Positions 33,001 through 45,000 of a stretch of DNA of 64,000 nucleotides are shown here, one piece after another. Position numbers and translations under genes: made by a program. The stretch is from Streptomyces sp. NBC_01116 (GTDB taxonomy: Bacteria > Actinomycetota > Actinomycetes > Streptomycetales > Streptomycetaceae). The stretch covers positions 8,107,501 to 8,171,500 of the forward strand of contig NZ_CP108644.1 of assembly GCF_041435495.1 (NCBI RefSeq), given 5' to 3'. Position 1 is the first letter of the stretch, and each line of letters opens with the position of its first letter. The notes under the pieces are model-generated. The model was not told the DNA's origin. It was given only the letters and a program-made list of their open reading frames with translations, and did no database searches.

Positions 33001-36000
33001 CTGGAGCGGCTGCCGCTGACCCCGAACGGCAAGACCGACCGGGCCGCGCTGCCCGGCGTCGGGCCCTCCGCCGGCCCCGAGGCCGGGCGCGCCCCGCGGG
33101 CCGGGGCCGAATCGCTGCTGTGCGACCTGTTCGCCGACGTGCTCGGCCGCAGCGGAGCATCGCCCGACGACGACTTCTTCCTCCTCGGCGGGCACTCGCT
33201 GTCCGCAGCCCGGCTGGTGACCGCGCTCCGCTCCCGCACCGGGACCGAACTGCCCGTGCGTGCCCTGTTCGATCACTCGACCCCGGCCCGCCTGGCCGCC
33301 GTTCTGGAGGAGGCGGACCGGGCGGAGAACGCCGGAGTCCCCGTCCGGGCGGCCGGTGCGCCGCCGCTGGTCCGGCGGCCCCGGCCCGCGCGGCCGCCCC
33401 TCTCCTTCGGGCAGCGGCGGCTGTGGTTCCTCGCCCGCAGCCAGGGCGAGGACGGCTCGTACAACATTCCTCTCGCGCTCGACATCACGGGCCGCCTCGA
33501 CCCGGACGCGCTGCGGCGCGCGCTCCGCGACGTCGCCGACCGTCACGAGATCCTGCGCACCGTGCTGCCCGTCCAGGACGGAGAGGCCTGGCAGCAGGTG
33601 CTGGAGATCGCGGCGGCGGAACCCGGGCTGAGAGAAGTCGGTGTGAGTGAAGCGCGGTTACCGGAACGTGTCACGGCGGAGGCGGCCAGGCCGTTCGACG
33701 TCGAGCGCGAAACCCCGCTGCGCGCCGTCCTGTTCACCGTCGAACCGGATCGTGCCGAGGCGGGGGCTGCCGAACCGAGGGCTGTCGAACCGGGGATCGC
33801 TGAACCGATTTCTGTCGAACCGGAGTTTGCCGAACCGGGCGTTGCCGAACCCGAGGTCGCCGAAGCGGAGACCGGCGCGCCGCTCCGGCAGACGCTGCTG
33901 CTCGTCCTGCACCACATCGCCGCCGACGAATGGTCGCTGCCGCCCCTCCTCGATGATCTCGCCGTCGCCTACACCGCCCGTCTCGGCGGCACCGGCCCCC
34001 ACCTTCCGCGCCCGCCCGTGGACCACGTCGACTTCACGCTCTGGCAGCGGGACCTCGTGACCGCGAGCGAGGACGAGGACGCGGCCTACTGGCGCACCCG
34101 GTTGAGCGGAGCCCCCGAACAGCTGACCCTGCCGTGGGCCCGGCCACGGCCCGTCCGGGCCGGCGGCCCCGCCCGCACCCACGACTTCGCCATCGACGCC
34201 GAACTGCACCAACGCGTACGGATGTTGGCCCGGAGCACCCGCACCACGACCTTCATGGTGCTGCACGCCGCGTTCGCCGCCACCCTCTCCCAGCTCGGCT
34301 GCGGCGACGACCTCGTCATCGGCACGCCCGTCGCCGGACGTGACGACGAGGCGCTCCGCGACAGCGTCGGCTTCCTCATCAACACCCTTCCGCTGCGCAC
34401 CGATCTGAGCGGGACGCCCAGCTTCCTGGACCTGCTGGAGCGGACCAGGGACGACGACCTCACCGCCCTCGCCCACCAGCGCCTCCCGCTGGAGCGCATC
34501 GTGGCCGAGGTCAACCCGCCCCGACTGCCGGGGGTGAGCCCGCTGTTCCAGGTGCTGTTCGCCGTACGGGAGGAGTTTCCCGCCCGGCCCGTGCTGCCCG
34601 GCCAGAGTGGCCGGCCCCGCCTCGTCACGACCCGGACCGCCAAGTTCGACCTCCAGTGCACCATCAGCGAGGACCCGGCGACCGGGGCGGCCGGGCAGCT
34701 CGAATACCGCACCGACCTCTGGGACGCCTCCGCCGCCGACCGCTTCGCCCGGGCGTTCCTGCACGTCCTCGACCAGGTCACCGCCGCCCCCGAACGCCCC
34801 GTCGTCACCACCGGCACCGCAGCCGTCGTCACCCCCGCCACCGCCCCCGGCGAACGGGGCGCGGCACCGGATCCGCACCCCGTCCCGGCCACCTCGCTCG
34901 CCGAGCTGTGCGCCGCCCAGGCCGCCCGGACACCCGCCCGCACCGCCCTGATCAGCGGGGCCGACGAGATCACCTACGCGGACCTCGACGCGCGGTCCGC
35001 CCGGCTGGCCCGGCTGCTGGCCGAACGAGGGGCAGGCCCCGGCGTCCTCGTCGGCGTCAGCCTGCCCCGGGGCGCCGGTCTCCTCGTCACCCTGCTCGCC
35101 GTCGCCCGGACCGGGGCCGCCCACCTCCCCGTCGACCCCGGCTTCCCGGCCGAGCGGATCCGCATGCTGCTCGCCGACGCCGCACCGGCGCTCCTGGTCA
35201 CCGACAGCGCCACCGCCCGCACCCTCGACGCGGATCCGGTCACCGCCCTCCTCCTGGACGACCCCGCGACCGTGCGCGCCGCCGCCGGGGCCGCCCCGCT
35301 CGCGCCCCGGCCCGCCCACGGCGACTCACCCGCCTACGTCATCCACACCTCGGGCTCCACCGGCCGCCCCAAGGGCGTGGTCGTCACCCGGGCCGCCGTC
35401 GTCAACTTCCTGCTCTGCCTGGCCGACACCCTGGAGTTCCACGGCCGCGAACGCCTCCTCGCGGTCACCACCGTCGGCTTCGACATCGCCGTCCTCGAAC
35501 TGTTCCTGCCGTTGATCACCGGCGGCACGGTGATCCTCGCCGACCGGGAACAGGTCCGCGACCCCGCCCTCCTCGCCGGACTCGTCGACACCGCCCGGCC
35601 CACCGTCATGCAGGCCACCCCCTCCCTGTGGCGGGCCCTCCTGGACACCGCGCCCGACGCGGTGCGCGGGCTGCTGGCCCTCGCCGGGGGTGAGGCCCTC
35701 GCCCCCGACCTCGCCGGACGGCTCGTCGCCCGCGGCGCGGACCTCGTCAACCTGTACGGGCCCACCGAGACCACCATCTGGTCCGCCGCGGGCCGCCTCG
35801 ACGCGGCCGACGCCGAGACCCCGCACATCGGGACGCCCCTGTGGAACACCCGCGCCCTGGTCCTCGGCCGGGGTCTGGTCCCGCTGCCCGCCGGGGTCAC
35901 CGGCGAGCTCTACCTCGCCGGTGACGGACTGGCCCAGGGCTATCTGGGCCGCCCGGGGCAGACCGCCGAACGCTTCACCGCCGACCCCTGCGGCCCGCCC

Positions 36001-39000
36001 GGCAGCCGCATGTACCGTACCGGCGACCTCGCCCGGCTGCGCGCCGACGGCGTACTGGAGATCGTCGGCCGCGCCGACCACCAGGTGAAGATCCGCGGCC
36101 ACCGAGTCGAACCGGGAGAGGTGGCCGCGGCACTCCGCGCCCACCCCGCCGTCGAGGACGCGGCTGTCGTCGCCCACCAGGACCCGTCGGGGTCGGGCCC
36201 CCGCCTGGTGGCCCACCTCACCGGGCTCACCGGTTCCGCCGAGGCCCGGACCGCCACCGCCGCCCGGGTCCGCGAGGAACTGCGAGCCGTGCTCCCCGGC
36301 CACCTCGTCCCGGACCTCTGCCTGCCGCTCGACGCCCTCCCCCTCACCCCGAACGGCAAGCTCGACCGCGCCGCCCTGCCCGCGCCCCGGCAGGCCGCCG
36401 CACCGGTCGGACGCGCCCCGGCCGGGCAGCGCGAGGAACTGCTCGCCGCGCTCTTCGCCGACCTCCTCGGCCTCGAACAGGTCGGCGCGGAAGCCGACTT
36501 CTTCGCCCTGGGCGGTCACTCCCTGCTCGCCGCCCGACTCGCGGGCCGGGCCGCCGAGGTCCTCGGCCGGCCGCTCTCCGTCCGGCAGGTCTTCGACACC
36601 CCGACCGTCGCCGCGCTCGCCGCCCGGCCGACGACCCCGGACACCGCACTGCCCCCACTCGAACCCGTCACCCACGAAGGACCGTTGCCGCTCTCGCCCG
36701 CCCAGGCGCGGCTGTGGTTCCTGAGCCGCCTCCAGCCCGGCCCCGGCTACCACCTGCCCTTCGTCCTGACCCTCACGGGAGAGGTCGACCGCGACGCGCT
36801 GGCCGCCGCCGTCGGCGACCTGGCCGAACGGCACGCCGTGCTGCGCACCGTGTTCCCCGAGGCGGACGGGGCGCCGGTCCAGCACATCCTGGACCGGGCC
36901 GCACCGGTCCGCTTCAGGACCGCGCGGAGTCCCGAGGCGGCGGAGGAGTCGCTCGGCGCGCTGAGCGCCGAACCCTTCGACCTCGCCACCGAACCGCCCT
37001 TCCGCGCCACCGTCCTGACCGAACCGGACCGCACGAGGGTCCTGCTGCTGATCCACCACATCGCCGCCGACGAATGGTCCGTCGAACCGCTGCTCACCGA
37101 CCTGTCCGCCGCCTACCGGGCCCGGCTCGCCGGAGGGCCCCCCGACCTGCCGCCGCTCGGCGCCCGCTACACGGACTACGCACACTGGCAGCACACCCTC
37201 CTGGACGGCGGCCACCTCGGGAACCAGATCGACTTCTGGCGGCGGACGCTCCTCGGCGCACCCGCCGTCCTCGACCTGCCCACCGACCGGCCCCGGCCCG
37301 AAGCGCCCACCGGACGCGGCGGGTTCGTCTCCTTCACCGTCCCCGACGAGGTCGCCTCCGGTCTGCGCTCCCTGGCCGCCGACGCCGGAGTGACCCCGTT
37401 CATGGTGACCCAGGCCGCACTGTGCGCCCTGCTCGCCGGACTCGGGGCCGGGGACGACATCCCCCTCGGCGTCCCGACCGCCGGCCGGGGCGAGCGTCGC
37501 ACGGAAGAACTGATCGGCTTCTTCGTCAACACGCTCGTCCTGCGCACCGACCTGTCGGGAGACCCGACCTTCCGCGAACTCCTCGGCAGGGTAAGGGCGG
37601 TGGACCTCGACGCCTTCGACCACGCCGAACTGCCCTTCGAGCGGGTCGTGGAGGAGGTCAACCCCGAACGCGGTCCGGCCAACCCGCTGTTCCAGGTGAT
37701 GCTGACGTACCAGAACCGCACCGCGATCCCGTTCACCGCACCCGGACTCGACGCCGCGTTCACCCTGCGGGAGACGGACACCGCGAAGTTCGACCTCGTC
37801 GTCGGGTTCACCGACCACCTCGCCGGCGGCTCCATCGACGGGGCGGTCAACTACAGCGCCGACCTCTTCGACGCCACCACCGTCCGGACGCTCGCCGACC
37901 GGCTGGTGGCCGTCCTGGCCCGCGCGGTGGCCCGCCCGGACACCCCCATCGGCTCCATCGGCCTCCTGACCGCGGGGGAGGAGGACACCCTCCTGCGCCG
38001 GTGGAACCCGACCGGCGACCACCGGGGCACCCCCTCCGTCCTCGACCGGTTCGCCCGCGCCGCCGCCGACCACCCCGACGCCCCCGCACTCACCGACCGG
38101 GGCGACACCTGCACCTACGCCGATCTCGACGCCCGCACCAACGCGTTGGCGCGGCTGCTGATGTCGTACGGGGTCGGCCCCGAGGACCGGGTCGCCCTGC
38201 TGCTGCCCCGCTCCACGACCCTCGTCGAAGCGGTCCTCGCCGTCGCCAAGACCGGGGCCGCCTATGTCCCCGTCGACCCCGCCCACCCCCAGGACCGCAT
38301 CGCCTGGACCCTCCAGGACGCCGCCCCCGCCCTCGTCCTCACCGACACGGCGACCGTCGGCAGCGCCCCCGCCACCTGCACCGCTCCCGTACTCGCCCTC
38401 GACGACGAACCCCATGCGGGGAGTCGGCGACGGCAGCCGGACGGCCCGGTCACCGACGCGGAACGCACCGGGCCGCCGCGTCAGGACAACGCCGCCTACC
38501 TCATCTACACCTCGGGCTCCACCGGCCGCCCCAAGGGCGTCGTCGTCACCGGCCGCAACCTCGCCCGCCTCTTCGACGCCACCGCCGAGGACGCCTTCGG
38601 CCCCGACGACGTGTGGACCCTCTTCCACAGCTACGCCTTCGACTTCTCCGTCTGGGAGATGTGGGGCGCCCTCCTCCACGGCGGCCGCCTCGTCATCGTC
38701 CCCGGCACCGTCACCCGGTCCCCGGACGAATTCCTGGAGCTGCTGCACCACGAGGGCGTCACCGTCCTCAACCAGACCCCGTCCGCCTGCTACCAGCTCA
38801 CCGAGGCCCTCACCGCCCCCGGCTCGCCCGGCCTCCCGCCCGCCCTGCGTCTGATCGTCCTCGGCGGCGAGGCACTCGACCCCGCCCGCCTCGCGCCCTG
38901 GCTCCGGAACCCCGGCGGGCCCCGGCTGGTCAACATGTACGGGATCACCGAGACCACCGTGCACGTCACCACCCACGACCTCGCCCCCGGGGCCCCCGTC

Positions 39001-42000
39001 CCGGGCGTGAGCCCCGTCGGCCGGGCCATCGACGACCTGCGGACCTACGTGCTGGACCGGCGCCTGCGCCCCGTCCCGCCGGGCGTCACCGGTGAGCTGT
39101 ACGTCGCCGGGGCCGGGCTCTCCCGCGGCTACCGCGGGCGTCATCCGCTGACCGCCGAACGCTTCGTCGCCGACCCGTTCGGCGCGCCCGGCGCACGCAT
39201 GTACCGCAGCGGCGACCTGGCCCGCTGGTCGGGCGACGGCACGCTCCTCTACCTCGGCCGGGCCGACAGCCAGGTCTCCCTGCGCGGGTTCCGCATCGAG
39301 ACCGCCGAGATCGAGGCCGTGCTGTGCGACCCGGGTGGAGCCCGCTCCGCCGCCGTTCTCCTGCGGGAGGACCTGCCCACCGGGCCCGGTCTCGTCGCCT
39401 ATACGACGGGCGGCGTCCGGGCCGCCGACCTGCGCGCGGCCTGCGCCGCACGGCTGCCCGCGTACATGGTGCCCACCGCCTTCGTCGCCCTCGACCGGCT
39501 CCCGCTGACCGCCAACGGCAAGCTCGACCGGACCGCCCTGCCGCTGCCGGACGCCGGGGCCGGGGAGCCGCCCGCCGGACGCGCCCCCCGCACCGCCCAC
39601 GAGCACCTCGTCGCCCGGCTCTACGGCGAGGTCCTCGGCCGCGCCCCCGCCGCCGTGGACGAGGACTTCTTCGCCCTCGGCGGCCACTCCCTGCTGGTCA
39701 CCCGCCTCGCCGGCCGCGTCCGCGCCGAACTCGGCCTCGACGTCCCCGTCCGGGCCCTCTTCGAAGCCCCCACCGTCGCCGCCCTCGCCGCGCGGCTCAC
39801 CGGCCTCACCCGCGCCCCGGACGCCCGCGTCCCCGCGCTCGCGCCGGCCGCCGAACGCCCCGGACGGCTCCCGCTGTCGCCCGCCCAGGCCCGCCTGTGG
39901 TTCCTCCACCGGCTCGGCGGATCCGCGCTCACCTACGCCGTACCCCTGCTGCTGCGGCTGCACGGCGCCCTCGACGAGGACGCCCTCGGCCGCGCCCTCG
40001 CCGCCCTCACCCGGCGCCACGAGATCCTGCGCACCTGCTACCCCGAGCACGAGGGACGCCCGGTCCAGCAGGTACTGCCCGAGGCCGCCCCCGTACCCCT
40101 GACGACCGCACTCCTGGACGGCGAGAGCCCCGAGGACGCGGCGAGGCGGCTCGCGGCCGAGCCCTTCGACCTGGCCGACCGGCCCCCGCTGCGCGCACAT
40201 CTGCTCACCGGCCCCGGCGACGAGCGGGCCCTGCTGCTCGTGGTCCACCACATCGCCTACGACGAGGCCTCCACCGGGCCCCTCGTCCGGGACCTCGCCG
40301 AGCTGTACGCCGCCGAACTCGACCCGGACCACCCGGCGCCCGGAGCCCCCGCGCTCCAGTACGCGGACTACACCCTCTGGCACCGCGAGGCGACAGCGGC
40401 CCGGGAGGACGGGCTGCTGGCCTACTGGCGCACGGCGCTCGCCGGAGCCCCCGAGGAGATCACCCTGCCCCTGGACCGGCCCCGGCCGGCGGAGGTCGAC
40501 GAGCACGGGGACTCCGTGGAGTTCACCATCCCCGCCGACACCCACCGGGCGGCCGTCCGGATCGCCCGCGAGAACGGCGCGACCCTCTTCATGGTGCTCC
40601 AGTCCGCCCTCGCCGTCCTGCTCACCGGGCACGGCGCGGGCCACGACCTGCCGATCGGCACCCTGCTCAGCGGCCGGGGCGAGCCCGCGCTGGAGGAGCT
40701 GCCGGGCCTGATCGCCAACACCGTGGTGCTGCGCACCGACACCTCGAAAAGCCCCACCTTCACCGAACTCCTCTCCCGGGTCCGCGCGGTGGACCTCGAC
40801 GCCTTCGACCACGGCGACCTGCCCTTCGAACGACTCGTCGACGCCCTCGCCCCGCAGCGCTCCCTCTCCCGCCACCCGCTCTTCCAGGTCGCCCTGATCC
40901 ACCAGAACGCCCCGCACCGCACCCACCCCTTCGGACCCGGCACCGCCGAGGTCGAACTCGTCGAGACCCGCGCGGCGAAGTTCGACCTGACCCTCGCCGT
41001 CGTCGAGGAACCCGGAACGGACGGGCTGCGCGCCGCCCTCAACTACCGCACGGCCCTCTTCGACCGCCCGACCGTCGACGCCCTCGCCCACCGGCTGACC
41101 GCCCTGCTCCACCGGCTCTGCGCCCACCCCGGTCTGCCCGTCGACCAGGTGCCCGTCCTGGACGGGGCGGAGACACGACGGGTGCTCGCCGACTCGACCG
41201 GCCCCGGCACTCCGCTGCCCGCACGCACCCTTGTCGACCTGGTGCGCGAACAGGCCGCCCGGACCCCGGCCGCCGAGGCCCTGCGCGACGGCACCCGCGG
41301 CTGGAGCTACCGCGAGTTCGACACCGAGGCCGACCGGCTCGCCGGACTCCTCACCGAACACGGCGTCCGACGCGGCGACACCGTGGCCGTCGCCCTGCCC
41401 CGCTCCGCCGAACTCGTCCTCGCCGTCCACGCCGTCCAGCGCGCCGGCGCCGCCTACCTGCCGCTCGACCCCGCCCAGCCGGCCGCGCGCATCGGCTCCC
41501 AACTCCAGGACGCGGAAGCGGCCCTGCTGATCACCGACCCCGCCGCACCCCTGCCCGAGGAAGCGGTCGGCGACCTGCCGACCCTCGACGTCACCGCCGA
41601 CGAGGTGCCCCGCTTCAGCACGGTCCTCGACCCGCCCCGCCCCGCCGACCCCGCCTACCTCCTCTTCACCTCCGGCTCCACCGGCCGCCCCAAGGGCGTC
41701 TCCGTCCCGCACAGCGCCGTCGCCAACCGGCTCCGCTGGGCCCAGGACACCTACCGGCTCACCGGGGACGACCGCGTCCTCCTCAAGACTCCGGCGACCT
41801 TCGACGTATCCGTCTGGGAACTCTTCTGGCCGCTGCTCGCCGGCGCCACCCTCGTCACCGCGGGACCCGACGACCACCGCGACCCGGCCACGCTCGCCCG
41901 GCTGCTGCGCGAACACCGCGTCACCACCGTCCACTTCGTGCCGTCGATGCTCACCGCCTTCACCGGCGTCGCCGCCCCCGACGACTGCGCCACCCTCCGC

Positions 42001-45000
42001 CGCGTCCTCGCGAGCGGCGAAACCCTCACCCCGGCCGCCGCCGGAGGACTGCTGCGACTCGCCCCGGGCGCCGAGCTGCACAACCTCTACGGGCCGACCG
42101 AGGCCGCCGTCGACGTCACCGCCCACCCCGTCACCGCCGCCGACCTCGCCTCCGGACACATCCCCATCGGCCGCCCGGTGTGGAACACCACCACCCTCGT
42201 CCTGGACGCACGGCTGCGCCCGGCCCCGCCCGGCGCGGCCGGCGAGCTGTATCTCGCCGGAGCCCAACTGGCGTACGGCTACCACCGCCGCGCCGCCCTC
42301 ACCGCGACACGCTTCGTCGCCGACCCCTACGGCCCGCCCGGCAGCCGCCTCTACCGCACCGGCGACCTCGCCCGGCTGCGGGCCGACGGGACGCTGGAGC
42401 ACCTCGGGCGGGTCGACGACCAGATCAAGCTGCGCGGCCAGCGGGTCGAGCCCGGCGAGATCCGGGCCGTGCTCGACGCCCACCCCGAGATCGCCGCCGC
42501 CGCCGTGGTCGCCCACGACGACCCCGCCACCGGCGCCACCCACCTGATCGGCTACGTCGTCCCCCGTACGGGAGGCGGCTCCGCGCTGCCCGCCGGTGTG
42601 GCGGAACACCTCGCCGCCCGGCTCCCCGCGCACCTCGTCCCCACCGCCCTGATCCCGCTGCCCGACCTGCCCGTCACCGCCAACGGCAAGCTGGACCGCG
42701 CCGCGCTCCCGGCCCCGAGCCTCACCTCCCCGGCGACCCGGACCGCACCCCGCACGGACGAGGAGCTGCGGCTCGCCGCCCTCTTCGCCGAACTCCTGCG
42801 GACCGAGCACATCGGCGTCGACGACAGCTTCTTCGCCCTCGGCGGCGACAGCATCCTGTCCATCCAGCTCGTCGGCGCGGCCCGCAAGGCCGGACTCGTC
42901 TTCACCCCCCAGGACGTCTTCCGCCACCGGACGGTCGCCGGCCTGCTCACCGTCGCCGAGCGCGCCACCCCGGCGGCCCCGACCCGTGCCCTTCCCGCCG
43001 CACCGGACGACGGTGCCCAGGGCCGGCCCACCCCGCTCCAGGAAGGGCTGCTCTTCCTCTCCCAGTACGACGGCCCGGGGTCCACGGGCGCCGACGGCGA
43101 CCCGCTCGACGTCTACCACGTCCAGGTCGTCATCCGTCTCACCGAAGACCTCGACACCGACCGTCTGCGCGCCGCGCTGCGCACCGTCGTCCGCCGCCAC
43201 GCACCCCTGCGCACCGCGTTCACCGGCGACGGGAACGGCTGGACGCAGCGCGTGCACGCGGAGGCGGAAACGGAGTTCGACGAGCTGGACCTGCGCCGCC
43301 GCAAGCCGAAGGAGCAGGAGCGCCGAGCCGTCCGGCGGGCCGACGACGAACGCCGCCGCCGCTTCGACCTGGCCGCGCCGCCGCTGCTGCGCACCACGCT
43401 CGTCCGCCGCTCGGAAACCTGCGAACTCGTCCTCACCGGACACCATCTGGTGCTCGACGGCTGGTCGTTGCCTCTCCTCGTCCGCGAACTCCTGCACGCC
43501 TACGCGGATCGGGAACTGCCCGCCCCGCCGGACTACCCGCTCCACCGCGCGTGGCTCGACGCCCAGGACGAGCAGGGCGCCGCCCACGCCTGGCGTGACG
43601 CGCTGGCCGGCGTCACCGAGCCCACCCGGCTCGTCCCCGACGACCCCGGCGAGCAGGAACTCCCCGACCAGCGCACGGTGGTGGTCGACGCGGAACTCAC
43701 CGCCCGGCTCGCGGCGTTCGCCCGGGAACGCGAACTGACCCTGAGCACCCTCACCCAGACCGCGTGGGGGCTGGTGCTGAGCGCCCACACGGGACGGCGC
43801 GACGTCGTCTTCGGCACGGTCGTCTCCGGCCGGCCCGCAGAGGTGCCCGGTGTGACGGACATGATCGGCCTGTTCGTCAACACCGTTCCTGTGCGCGTCG
43901 GCATCCGCCCCGAGGAGACACTCGGCGCTCTGGCGGCCCGCGTCCAGGACGAGTTCACCGCACTGCTGCCGCACCACCACCTGGGCCTGGCCGCCATCCA
44001 GCGGGCCGCCGGACACGGCGTCCTCTTCGACACCCTCACCGCCCTGGAGAACTACCCGGCCGACGGCATCCCCGCGCTCGCCGGGGCCACCGGCCTCGGC
44101 CTGGAGGAGATCCGGGGCCGGGACGCCACCCACTACCCGCTGACCTTCGCCGCCGTGCCCGGCGAACGGCTCACCCTGCGCCTCACCTACCGACCGGCGG
44201 CCGTCACCCCGGCACGCGCACGGGACCTCGCCGCACGCGTCGAACACCTGCTGCGGACGCTCGTCACCGCCCCGGACACCCGCGTCGCCGCACTGGACCC
44301 GCTGACGGACGGCGAACGCACGGCGCTCACCGCACACCGCGCCGGACCGCCCGCACCGGCGGCCCGCACCTGGGCCCGGCTCTTCGCCGAACAGCGCGAC
44401 CGGCGGCCGGACGCCGTGGCCGTGGACGCGCCCGACGCCACCCTGACCTACGCGGAACTGGACCGGCGAGCAGGAGAGTTGGCCAGAACCCTGGACGCCG
44501 CCGGCATCCGTCCGGGGCAGCTCGTCGCGGTGGTCCTGCCGCGCTCCGTCGACCTGGTCGTCGCGCAGCTCGCCGTCCAGCAGGCGGGCGCCGCCCACCT
44601 TCCCATCGACCCCGACTACCCCGAGGACCGCATCGCCGGGATGCTCCAGGACGCCCGCCCGGCCGGGATCCTCACCCACCGGGCGCTCGCCGACCGCTAC
44701 CCGACGGCGCTGCTCACGGACGCGCCGGCACCGCCGGGCCGGCCTGCCGCGCCGCGGCCCGCCGTCACCCCCGACCACCCCGCCTACGTCATCTTCACCT
44801 CCGGTTCCACCGGCCGCCCCAAGGGAGTGGTCACCCCGCACCGGGGCCTGGCCGCCCTCGCCACCGCCCAGGCGGAACGGCTGGGCATCGACGACGGCAG
44901 CCGGGTCCTCCAGCTCGCCTCCCCGTCGTTCGACGCCTCCGTGATGGAGACGCTGATGGCCCTGGCGACCGGCGCCACCCTCGTCGTCCCGGAACCCGGA

